Assembly (NCBI GenBank): GCA_004154925.1
Contig: QJNS01000291.1
Location: 1-64,000, forward strand
From: Monosporascus cannonballus
Taxonomy: Eukaryota > Ascomycota > Sordariomycetes > Xylariales
DNA: 64,000 bases
Direction of reading: 5' to 3'
Positions 13,421 to 23,497 of this stretch are shown here, piece after piece. The notes beneath the pieces are model-generated. The model saw only the letters and a list, made by a program, of their open reading frames with translations. It made no database searches and was not told the DNA's origin. The translations under genes were made by a program, and so were the position numbers. Within the stretch, counting starts at the first letter, position 1; the number at the start of each line of letters is the position of its first letter.

Positions 13421-13851
13421 TGTTATATTTAAAAAAGATTCCACTAAGCCCAAAAAAGGCCCAGGAAATTAAAAACGCTCGGGATCTCCACCTTCCATCG
13501 GATAAACCTCGGATCTTTATCAATCTCCAAAAATACCAGGAAACTCATAAACGACAAATACCAAAATCTCTCGAAATCCCCAGAAACCATAAGAAACATA
13601 AAAAATAAGAAAAATATATAAGGTTTGGGTTTTTTATATAAATAACCACCTACTTAATTTTTCGCTCTTTAGCTATTAATCTAAGCTCTTAGCCAAAAGT
13701 AACTATACCATTCTTTAATTAAAAAAGGAATATCTTAAAACCTTCTTAACAAACATATTAAATTATTTTTCGCCCTATTATTACCTGCAAATCAAGACCC
13801 TTTTCGGATACTGCTCATACCTCCAGGTGGATGTATAACAGATTCGTTATA
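13421..13851 (+). repeat. 3' LTR of inner chromovirus
   Basis: Homologous to 6613-7041 over its whole length, with mostly C/T and G/A differences. This copy is less AT-shifted in its second half (about 13770-13835) than the 5' LTR. The open frame at 13420-13608 is an accident of the LTR sequence, not a gene. Confidence 0.88.
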
Positions 13852-14578
13852 ATTATCCTTTTTTTTATCGTTTTTAAAATTATTAGTTATTAATCTTAAT
13901 TATTTTTACAATATATCGATTTAAGGTAATTAATCGTTCGATTCGAATAATTTTATTTTTTACATTATTTTTTAACCTTTTATAAAACATATTAATAAAG
14001 GTATCGGCTTTATCGTTTTTTTATCCGGCTTTGGCCGTACAATTTTTGAAAATTACGGCATATTTAGATATAAGTCCTTTTTGTCAAAATTATAAAAATT
14101 ATTAAGCCGTTAATCGTTTTTTATCCGGATTACCAAAATTATCGCGTATTTTATTTTCGAAATTAATATAAGTTAAAAAAATTTCGTTAATAAAATTTTC
14201 CTTATTTATTTTTCTTATTTTTAAGAAGTTTTTTATAATAAATTTAAACTAATTAACCGTATTTTTATTAGGTATATTTCTATTATTAAGACCATATCCG
14301 TTAGGTCGTTAAGGTTTAAAAAACAAAAGTAAATTCGTGCCTAAATTAAAAAAGTTTAAAGGTTACTTTTTTTTATTATAAGGTTCTGGCTTTTTTGGCT
14401 TTATACAGGCGAAAAAAGGCTAGGTAAACGTAACCCTAAATTATCGAACTTTTTTCTCCAACTTCCAAATTCGAACCTGAAATTATTAAGTAAGGATTTC
14501 CTAAATACTGGTTAATATTTTAACAATGTTAAATATTGCTTAAAATCTAACGGTATTATTAAATAAAAGTTTATAACG
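13852..14578 (-). pseudogene. Target-site copy and 5' internal part (gag side) of outer chromovirus
   Basis: The first five bases (13852-13856) are the second ATTAT copy of the inner element. The remainder belongs to the outer element between its 5' LTR (14579-15034) and the nested insertion, and by polarity should be leader plus gag. It is AT-rich and stop-laden. I could not recognise a zinc knuckle or a clear primer-binding site. Confidence 0.6.
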
Positions 14579-15034
14579 TATAACGGTTAAGCAATTTAAT
14601 TAATTATTAAACCTTAAATTAACGGGTTTATATTAATAGGAATATCGTAAGAATCTAAATAATAAATATAATAACGTATTACGTTTCGTAATATTAAGAG
14701 CGTTTTGGATAACGAATTATTATTGTAAGTTAAAACTATCTAAGTTATGGAATTAATGAAAGTATATATCCTTCTTTTTTAGCTGGATTACCACCAGTAA
14801 GTTGGTAATCCGGCTCACTGGCTTACTACCAGTGAGTTGGTGATCCGGCTCACTGGCTCACCACCAGTGAGTTGGTGATCCGGCTTACTGGCTCATCACC
14901 AGTGAGTTGGTGATCCGGCTCACTGGCTTACCACCAGTGAGTTGGTGATCCATCACGTGGCCGGATCCACATGGTTTTCTTGGCCTTCTCCGTTGCGACC
15001 GTTCCTGGAGGCCGTGGCTTGTCAGGTCGTAACA
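14579..15034 (-). repeat. 5' LTR of outer chromovirus, half untouched by RIP
   Basis: Exactly 456 bp, as is its partner at 948-1403, and ends ...TAACA before CTTGG. The inner portion (14579 to about 14775) is AT-shifted, and its terminal TG reads TA. From about 14780 outward the sequence is of normal GC content and keeps CpA/TpG-rich motifs. Open frames at 14928-15192 on either strand overlap this LTR and are not genes. Confidence 0.92.
14801..14940. repeat. Four 35-bp tandem repeats inside the LTR, each a potential hairpin
   Basis: Units start at 14801, 14836, 14871 and 14906 with partial units on both sides (14782-14800 and 14941-14952). Each unit contains the arms CCAGTGAG and CTCACTGG separated by 12 bases, so a single strand can fold into a series of stem-loops. 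The homologous stretch in the other LTR is 1170-1309, degraded by RIP. Promoter or enhancer-like function in the LTR is possible but only inferred. Confidence 0.85.
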
Positions 15035-15039
15035 CTTGG
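15035..15039. repeat. Target-site duplication CTTGG, right copy of outer element
   Basis: Exact match to 943-947 and directly abuts the right LTR end. Confidence 0.9.
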
Positions 15040-17216
15040 CACTTGTCCCGAAAGCAAGGCCGGGCGGCGCAGAGCCCAGTAGGGAGGCCGCGGGTAAGGT
15101 GTAAAACGTGTGGTTTCTTCCTAAGCCGAGCCATGGCAGTTAGGTCTTATATCGGAGTTACATATAGTGACTTCCCCACGGTAATGGTGTAGTGAAATTC
15201 GGGATAAATAGGTTAGCGGAGGCAAGCTGCATACGACACTATTGAGTCTAGAACGAACAGGTTCTGAGGCAAAGTTATCAGTAGTATCAGTAATACGGCT
15301 CGCCGAATCATGTTAATAAAAGTTTTGTTTAAGCTTTAGCGTAGCCTTAAACTACTACGATACTGTATGTTTTCATATATGTCTCACTTGATCTCTATAG
15401 ACCTTGAGAAAGTCTATCCAGACGCTTAACCGGCAATAGAATAGTTCAATATGCTAATGGGCTCTCCATACCGGCCAAGTTCATAGACAACTTTAAGCTT
15501 TGAGCTGCAATGATCCCTGGCTTCTCCAACAAGAATGGCATACTTTATATTTGATGGAGAGGCCCTGGGAGGTCCACTCACGTATAGTTAGTGTGTTCAT
15601 GATGAGAATGCTCGCTTCCCTGTTATATTTGAGGAACCTAGACTTACGGAACATTAAACACACAGACCAGCGTGCACCCCGCATGGCAGTTCTACACGTG
15701 AACTGATACGGGTTGACCGGGCCATTCCTCTCGAAGATATAGCGATGGAATGGGGGAGTGGTATATCGGAGGCAGATAAGATATTTGGGGGAAACCCGGA
15801 AGGAAGGATGCTATTGCGTAGCCTACCTCTGTATAACAGCACTAAAACTGATCGGTTAGCTGGTAACTAGGTCATGGCTGCGTAGCCATATCAACACTTG
15901 ACGAGCAACACCAGGTGATGTGATCTACTATTATATTGAGGCTGAAAGCCCGCCCCGGGTTTAAGATCAAGATAGCCTCAATGATAACGCTGTAAGTGTC
16001 AAACCTTATTGTGCAAAGTACTCCGTGTCTAAGGTTTCCCAGACAGTATTTTCACCTAGGAGACAACTCTATCAGAGAGTATTATACTAAACTTGGAGAA
16101 GCCTCACGTCAACTCACATTCTGCCGTATCCTATTAATAACCACTCTTCTGACTCCTGACCGCTTTCAGGATATATAAACAAGCTTTCCTACAACCAATA
16201 CCATCTGCTCCCCCAGACTTTCTTCAGTGCAATTAACAAACCTGGTAGATTATCTCGTCCATCCGCACTTCCGAGTTCCCACGCCTCCCATAAACAATTC
16301 CTTACAACATCGACAACACCGCACAATGTAAACAAACCCAGTGCATTTGCTACACTTATACTCCTTTTCGCGTTTAACTCCCCAGACCATCCCTTTTTAT
16401 CATACTTTTTTTTCCTACAGTAGCTTTCCATCACTCAGAATCTTTTCCCCACTCCTATCCTATTCTCGCGGCTCATATTGCACCACCGTCAACTCTCACT
16501 CTTCCTCTCTCCTCGTTTGTTTTAACATTATTCTGTCCTCCAACAATTTCCTTCCCTTTTCTCCTTACAGATACGGTCTGCTAGCTTTCTCACTTTGCAC
16601 TCTCCCTACAGCTAGGTGCTGTTCCCTTCTCCACTCTCTCACCTTGCACATCAGTTCGCCTTTGCCTCTATGTCTATGAATTTGACGTTCGACTTCCTAT
16701 GTTTTTTACTCGCCCCGATGACGCTTTCGTCATGCTCTTCCATGTCTGTTCTTCCTATCTCTTATCATTTTATTCGCCCTCAGTGTTCACTGCACCTCAA
16801 CCTTCTCGCCCTTTTTTCTCATCCATCTTCCCCTTTCTTATATAATACACCACCTAGCTTTACTTCCTCACACTACTTTCGTTGCACTATACTGCCTGTC
16901 AGCTCTCCCACCACACGCTTCTGTTCACCTTTTCCTCTGCCTCCAAGAGTTAATCATCTTATTCTTCAGGGTCAATTCCCAACTGTGCCTATCAAGTCTA
17001 CTTCCTCTTGTATGCAGTCAACTAACTACCGGCATCCAGCACAGGACAGTCAAACATATTTTACGATCGACCCATGCCCGAATGAGCGTATTACCCCTAT
17101 TCCTGACGATCACGAAGAAATTAGAGCCCGGACGCGTAACGAGTCGATACCGAGAACCACGACCGTTTACCTGAATAACGCGAACCCGGACACCGATGAC
17201 TACGGACAATCCACTC
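15040..17216. other. Non-coding right flank of the retroelement; pyrimidine-rich from about 16340
   Basis: RIP-like bias stops at the LTR, so this DNA has normal composition. No frame shows a recognisable domain. From about 16340 to 17000 the plus strand is strongly C+T-rich, which opens long but low-complexity Ser/Leu/Phe-rich frames (16341-16679, 16616-17236). I regard those as artefacts of composition. Confidence 0.55.
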
Positions 17217-17434
17217 AGCGGCGGGAGGGGGGCTAAGAGACAGGGGGTAAAGAGGAGGGAAAGATGGCGGCTGTAATGGAGGGAAAGACGGCGGGGTTGG
17301 AGGAGGAGAAGGTTACACGCAACGAACACGATCCCCACCATTTCCACAACGACGATGACGACCAATGTTACGAATTTAATACAGCGGCGGGAGGGGGGAA
17401 AGAGACAGGGGTTAAAGAGGAGGGAAAGATGGCG
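17217..17434. repeat. Imperfect 166-bp direct duplication rich in G-tracts
   Basis: The segment AGCGGCGGGAGGGGGG..AAGAGACAGGGG..AAAGAGGAGGGAAAGATGGCGG occurs at 17217-17270 and again at 17383-17434, a period of 166 bp. A partial third copy (GGAGGGAAAGACGGCGGGG) lies at 17279-17297. The spacers share ACGATGAC-like words, suggesting that the whole 166-bp unit was duplicated. Runs of G could form quadruplexes (inference). Confidence 0.75.
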
Positions 17435-17629
17435 GGGCGCGGAGGACAGCACGACCCGACGACAGCACGACCTGACGACGACGAGACTCTTACTTTACCC
17501 GACCAGTTTGTCATTCCTTCATGTGTTTCCATGTCTTTCCTATGTTTTTGTTTCTCCACGCTCCCACATCCCCCTGAGTTACTCATTACAGGTACAAATA
17601 CACGTGACCGGCCGATCAAGTGCTCAATT

Positions 17630-17860
17630 TCTTTTTTTTTTTTTTAATTTTGGAAACTTCCAAGATGGCTTCCCATTGCTGCCATGCGACCCGATGGTAT
17701 TACACTACCTCCGGGGTCGCGAAAGCTGGGCCAAATTTTTTTTTTCTTTTTTTTTCTTTTTTTTTTTTTTTTGTTCTGGAGGCCTCTGCATGCGGGCCTC
17801 CCGTGACCCCGGTATTACACTGTCTCCGGGCGTCGCGAAACACGCTCTTTTACTTTTTTT
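17630..17860. repeat. Poly-T tracts with a 29-bp direct repeat
   Basis: Long T runs lie around 17631-17646, 17739-17772 and 17851-17862. Between them GGTATTACACT..CTCCGGG.GTCGCGAAA occurs twice (17696-17724 and 17811-17840), 115 bp apart. The pattern may be a remnant of a small mobile element or of an upstream duplication. I recognise neither. Confidence 0.6.
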
Positions 17861-17945
17861 TTTCATTGCGATCTTCAAGTTTCTTGGGGACGCGAAGAAG
17901 AAAAATAGGAAGACGAAGAAGGGAAATGAGGTGTGGCATTAGAAA

Positions 17946-19753
17946 CTACCCTATCTTTGAGCAGTGACGTAGGGAGTCGAACGAGTTGAACTCGCTGATG
18001 GAGTCTCCGGATGCCCTGCGACCGATCACGTCGTACGACAGGAGCCCCTGGAAGGCGGCGCCAAAGTCGAGTGAGGCCGAGTAGAGTGAGTAGCCCGTGC
18101 CCTCCAGGACCCCCGTCTTCTTCATCTCGACTGGCGTCGGCTCGATCCGAGGCACCAGGGAGTTCTGCTGCGCGTGCGGGACGTCGACGGAGAGGGTGAC
18201 CGAGTCGAAGTTCGCCTCGTCCAGGATCTTGATCGAGTCAGTCTCCGTTCGTATCTGGCGAGAGGGATATGAGATACCTACAGCTGCGGTAACGCTAATA
18301 GTACTGGGCCCCTTGACAGCGGTGGAGCTGCAGGACTTCGCGGTCTGTGGTAATGATGTCCGTCTGGAGAGGAAATCCGTTTCCGCCGTTGGTCTCCAGC
18401 TTGGAGTCGCCGCCGTCGATAATCTCAACGTCGAAAGACAAGCCCTGCGCGATAGGAACGGTCGCGTTGAAACCCCACCAGTCGAAAGATGGCCGGTTCT
18501 CGTGAAAGGGAAGACTCTCTCCGTTCCAGGTTGTCTCGGCGCTGACCTTCTTGTCGCCAACATTGAGATGGACCACAACCTGGCGGCTGTCGCGATCGAT
18601 GGCCTCATCCTGGATCGTCTAGATGTGATGTTTAGCGCGAGAACTCGACGACCCCGACCGGAATCCAGAATACTCACCCGAACCTCTCCGCGGACAAACA
18701 GCGTTCCATCTTCGTTGACAACAATGTTCATGTAGTCCGGCTTGGTAACAATGGGTTCTATGACATCCGACAGCTCTACGTTTTTAGGGACGGTGTCGAT
18801 CATACGCTCCAGCAGGTTCTTGCAGGTCGTCAAGTAGAAATCGTTGTCCTGCGCCATCCGGCTGATGATGTTACCGCCGTCGGCAGTGAAAATGCGGTGG
18901 TCCGATCGCGTAATCTCGTTATGACCAAAGGCGAGCGCATTCTGCGTAGAGTTCTCTGTGAACTCAACAGCCCTGTGTCCGAGCGTTAGGTTAAATTAGA
19001 AAGGGGTCATTTGCGGTCACCTTACACATGATTATCGAACGTGGCGGCAGTCGAGTCGAATGGGTGCAGGCTCGCTTCGTTTCCCGGCCCCTCCACAACA
19101 GGGACGATCTGTGGGAATACGGACCCGTGCACACCACCGACCGAATGCCCACAGGCTACCAGCCCTATCATCTCCTCCTGGTTGAAACCTTGCCTCCTGA
19201 AGATTTCCGTGTGCTCTTCAAGCCCCTGATGCGGTTCCGGGACGCCGAGCGGTTCGGCTTCGGTTGCATCGATCCGACCCCCGCGATAGTCTAGCCACAC
19301 CTTGCCGTTGGAGCAGCCTCCAACTGCCAACACAGCGGACATTGCTATCAGGTCGGCCATGGAGGACTTGGCGCTGTGGGACAGATATAATTGCCTCATG
19401 GTAGAATTAAATGCCGGACCCCCGTTCTCGCCGCGATCAGTCTCGAATGAGATGCTCGCGTCCAGGCCTCCAGTGCCCGCTTCGACATCGGCGGTGGCCA
19501 TGTCATGGTAGGCGACGCGGATCCATTCGGCGGCGGTCAGACGACCGGATATCGCCCTCAGCTCGTCGAGGTCGAAGGTCGTCAGGAAGCACCACCTGAC
19601 ATCACTACCTACCAGAGACCCATGGTACTGCTGTTGCTGGTAGAGCAAGGCCTCCAGGTGATCGACCTTCGCATCGGGCCAGGTGTATGCCAGGCCCTGG
19701 CTCGCCAGCAATAGAAGGAGAGAGCTGTAACCCCATAACATGGCGGAACGCAT
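17946..19753 (-). CDS. Secreted haem peroxidase (plant/fungal peroxidase superfamily), one-base frameshift
   Basis: Model on the minus strand: exon 1 19753-19026, intron 19025-18973 (GTAAGG..CTAAC..CAG, 53 nt), exon 2 18972-18678, intron 18677-18619 (GTGAGT..CTAG, 59 nt), exon 3 18618-17946. The product begins with a clear signal peptide (hydrophobic LLLLLAS, cleavage near residue 22). The distal haem motif is WIRVAYHD (Arg79, His83) and the proximal His is in VACGHSVGGVH (His203). After the haem domain comes a long C-terminal region containing FDWWGFNATVPI and GGNGFPLQ, as in ascomycete extracellular peroxidases of this type. No WSC domain is seen. Exon lengths sum to 3n+1: the frame must change at about 18345-18350, between TDIITT and AKSCSSTAVKG, with no room for an intron. 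That is either a sequencing error or a young null mutation. Expected role: H2O2-dependent oxidation outside the cell. Confidence 0.85.
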
Positions 19754-22700
19754 AGGTTAAGACTCGCGACGCTCTATTCTGGCCCTAGAGAGAAATTCAT
19801 CTTCACGACAGACGATGAACAAATAGGTCGCAGCTTATACATAACGCCAACATTGCGGCACAGTAGCTGTGGACCGGGATGAAGCGGATGTTCATCCATG
19901 GTTGCTTGAACTCTGGAATAGTAATTAAACTAGATAACAGACTTTCCGAATCTAGGGAATTCCTGTTTATAGTAAGCAACAACGGGACAGGCACTTCGAA
20001 CCGCGAGCAGATGTAGACTCGTAGGGAAAATCATGACTAATTCTCACTTCGTAGTTTCACCGCCAGATTGCGAATAGAGTGCTATCGTAAGGTTCCCACG
20101 CGTTAAGAACATGAGCTGAAAAAAAAAACAGCTGGGCATAAGTTTTACCGGTAACTGACAAGTCCAACTTGCGAGACCTTGACGACGAAGCGAAGTCTTC
20201 ATTATGCAGGAACATTAGAATGAGTGTTGCTCCTTCCAGAATGGTCAGGGGTTCACTTCTCCGATCCGACGGTAGTTCCCGCCAATGATCTGTGTCCCAA
20301 CCGTCGAGATTGTGGAGCCCAGTCAACCCCCAGTTTTCTCTCGTTGGAATCTATAGAATGCAGGCTGGCATACAGGCCATTTCCATCCTTTAATCATAAG
20401 CAAAGTTTCGCCGTTAACCCAATTTCACAGAGACATAAGAAGTGTTGATTCATTCGGATGGAGGAGTTTGCTACGGCGCCTTGAGAACGCATTATTTCCT
20501 GTCAGCACTGGGGAATACGTTACGCGCCAACATCACAACGGATTCGGAAGGTAAAAAGTAAGCATAAAATCCACACTTATTGTAACGTCTCGATCCGGCA
20601 ATTTGGGACCAAAAGAACGGCTAGGCAAGAGGTATCCAACATCGATTAGGAAGCTCCTCGACGGCGCGGACTTGAGAGCCATTACCATGTTTATTGCCAA
20701 CTTAGCCAGGTAGTAGACGTATGGGCCTAAAGGGATTGCAAATCGGCCAAGCGACTATGTCAGTCTTCAGGTACATTCTCAACCAGAAGGCTCTGTCGTC
20801 TCGAGGCACGGTTCTGGAGGTCAGCTTCCAAGTGAGCTGGCAAGATTGAGTCGGATTCTCCAAAGCGGCAGTAAAGCATGGAGTCGTTCTTCAGCGAAAG
20901 GTGAGATTTGAAACCCTTCCTGCCCATCAGAATTAGGCGTCAGCCTGTCCCTGGAGCAGCTTTTACCCTGGCGGTCATGGCCTCCTGCGCAGCTGATTGT
21001 AATGAGGACATCCCAGGTGCCAGCATGCAAGTGAAGGTCTAGACGCAGACGGCATTTGATAGTAATGAGGATCTCGCACTGTGCCGCCGTCTTCAAATCA
21101 TTCTGTTCGCTATGCTTCTCCTCGCGGTGATAGCCGCTTCCCATGTCGGTGGATTCTAGCCCCTATACCAACATGTGCCGGTCAGGAGGTGCGTTGGCTC
21201 GGATGGAACGGACATATTCAGCGTCTACTGTTTTTCGGGAATTACCCGCGTTCGCCATCAAAGGCTTGTACGAAACGACATTCGGCCAGCACGCCCCAGT
21301 GTCAAAATTGCGCCACATCTTATGCGCTCAGGGGAAATGCTGGGGGATGCCTAGGGGGCTGGACGAAGTCAAAGTGAAGGCCATACTTCAAAATATGACA
21401 TTTACTCTTAGGGACCATCCGACAAAGAACCATTTATAGGCTTTTGGGTTCCATTCTTCATTCAGAAACCAACCATGAAACATGGGCCACCGCTAGAACA
21501 AGATTCCATGCATTTAGCCAAGCGCAGTTTCTTCGAACCCCTATTCCGAGCCTTACTTCGAAGATCAGCAGCTCAACTAATCACACGTCACCTCTTAGCA
21601 TAAAATAGGAAGTCGACCACCTAATCAGCGTCAATCCAGCTCTTCACGCCATTCTAATTTACCTTCTTCCTAGATCGCGGGGCCGAGTATGCGTGACTGA
21701 GCCTGACCCCTATTGTGTCTGGACGCGGTTTTCCGCGTAGCCGACATGGCTAACGTGAAATCGCAGTCCGGTTCAGCGGCACCCTTCTAGATTTTATACG
21801 GTGCACGAGTCTTCGCCACCACCGCCGGTCGATACCGGCCCTGCTAGGATGTTCCGAACCGGAGATAGTCGAAGACGCCGCCCCACGCGTAAACCGCGAC
21901 GGCGACCCGAAAACGCGACGCACGCACAAGGTCCAGGGCGGTGTGTTTAGGGACGACGAGCCGAACGTACTCGCTTCATATGAAAACGACTGAGGTGACC
22001 TTAACCCAGCCGGTACGTAGAGATGGTCTCAGAACCTAGAGACGGCTTCTGCTTGCGTTCGATTTGCTTCCGCCAAGGATTCAGGTGTTTTGGAAAGGGG
22101 CCATCGCAGCACCCGCGGTACTCGCTGCTGGACATATTGCCTTCGCAAACCAAGGCATTCCTTGATAATTATCGGGGCCAATACAACCTGTGAGCTCATA
22201 GGCCGTTAAGGAGTCCTTGGCGCTCGCTTCCCGGCGCCCTCTCCGCGCATGGCCCGTATTTCCGACCCTCTTAAGACAACCCTTGAACACCCGGGCGGCT
22301 GCTTGCATATGTACGATATGCATGTTCCGGCGACGGACTCCGCCCCTGCCACCACCTACCTGCTTATCTCTGGCTCCGTGGAGTCGTCCTCTGGCTGGGC
22401 ACATAGGGAAGCTCCAGCTAAAAAGAGAAATCTCGAAGCCACGCGGGCTAAACACAGCAGGGCCAGTGGAGAGACGTGATGTTCTATTGAAGTAATCTGC
22501 ATTTCCAACCCCACGAAAGCAGCCACATACCTCCCCTCTCTTCGCTACTGCCGCGTAGGTAAGTACGCTACGTCCCACGTAGCCCCTAGGGGCCGTCCTA
22601 TCTATCAGGCCATCATCACAGCAAGAATCAGCCTGAACACATGCGTCCAAGCCCCGGGGATTTCCGCCTAAGAAGCCAAGGAAACGAGACAATTCACCGC

Positions 22701-23497
22701 GTCTAGGGTACGTACCGTCCGAGCGTATCCTGTACCCAGGTATCCGGTATCCACGTAGTCCATGCGGGAGGCCTTTTCCCCGATCCATCGACCGATCGAC
22801 GGAAAGGAGAGATCTGGCCGAGGAGCTGTTTATCTGCAGCTACTTGCCGGAACGCACGCCATCACCCCGGTGTAGTAGAACGCAGTGCCCCGTGCAGATA
22901 TCGTAGTTGGAGTCTACCCAGTCCTAGATCCACCTGTGCTGTAGATGCAGAATTTTATCCCTACTGTACTACATCCTATCGCGAGATCGCGTCGATGCAA
23001 GCCGTTTACGATTCGGCGGTCAGGCGAGGCTTCTTGGCGACCGGATATATGCTCCTAGCCGCGGAAGTGTATGGTGTTGCACAAGTCGGGCTGGTTCGCT
23101 CTGGAGCAAGGAGAAATATCTTGCCGGTACACCGGGCAGGTTTCAGTTTGGCGCAGAGGCACCATTCACCCAAAGGAGATTGCCTGGAGTGATAACGGTC
23201 CTAGCCGATCACCGTCAAATTTAGGAGACTAATTGGTGTGGTTCCATTACTATTCTATCCAGCTTTCAGGTCTATGTGCAAGGGAATAATCTGTTGATTG
23301 GAAGAGCCCAAAATGGTTCTAGGAATAGATCTTAGTGTGCTAAGACCATCTGACCCATTAGTGGAAAATAAACCGCATACGTCGTAGTCATGACGCTAGA
23401 GAACGAATTGACGATGTCAATCTAAGTGGGCACCAGCATCAAGAGTTGTCCCCGTGAAGATAGACTTCCCCGAACCGTTAGAGTGGACCCTCAGTTT
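19754..23497. other. Intergenic, 3.7 kb, no gene recognised
   Basis: Open frames occur at 20057-20326 (-), 20821-21144 (-), 21081-21439 (+) and 22081-22788 (-, 235 codons). None has a recognisable domain, a signal peptide or plausible splice partners, and several overlap on opposite strands. The 22081-22788 frame is the longest and is Arg/Gly-rich; I regard it as chance. Promoters of the peroxidase (at its right end) and the 3' region of the monooxygenase must lie here, but I see no specific sites. Confidence 0.5.

Larger units (their letters stand above)
6613..13851 (+). mobile_element. Inner Ty3/gypsy chromovirus nested in the outer one, RIP-degraded
   Basis: LTRs at 6613-7041 and 13421-13851 (about 430 bp) share long matches, for example the CTCGGGATCTCCACCTTC and CCCCAGAAACCATAAGAAA stretches. 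The interior reads in plus sense: Gag zinc knuckle (8350-8397), protease (9441-9449), RT YLDD (10405-10416), integrase zinc-binding remnant (about 11578-11600), chromodomain (about 12597-12680), then a purine tract and the 3' LTR. The total of 7.2 kb and the domain order are typical of chromoviruses. It sits in the opposite orientation to its host element. Confidence 0.93.
948..15034 (-). mobile_element. Outer Ty3/gypsy chromovirus, RIP-degraded and split by a second element
   Basis: Two direct LTRs of identical length (456 bp; 948-1403 and 14579-15034) flanked by CTTGG on both sides delimit the element. Without the inner element it would be about 6.8 kb, normal for Ty3/gypsy. Coding polarity is minus: reverse-transcriptase YLDD is read at 4256-4245, and a chromodomain-like tail with the residues SENTWKPVKNL is read close to the left LTR at about 2080-2041. 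The right LTR is therefore the 5' LTR. A purine tract in minus sense adjoins the left LTR. The interior is saturated with stops and AT-rich, as RIP produces. Gag lies on the far side of the nested insertion, at 13857-14578, and may continue left of it. Confidence 0.92.

Noticed and set aside
14928..15192. Two overlapping small ORFs at the edge of the outer element
   Set aside because: They cover the LTR end and its tandem repeats, with no domain and on both strands.
16341..17942. Plus-strand ORFs of 112-206 codons in pyrimidine-rich DNA
   Set aside because: Composition-driven Ser/Leu/Phe-rich translations. They cross the 166-bp duplication and poly-T tracts, with no conserved motif.
22081..22788. 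235-codon minus-strand ORF
   Set aside because: No domain, no signal peptide, Arg/Gly-rich, and overlapped by plus-strand frames. Too weak to call.
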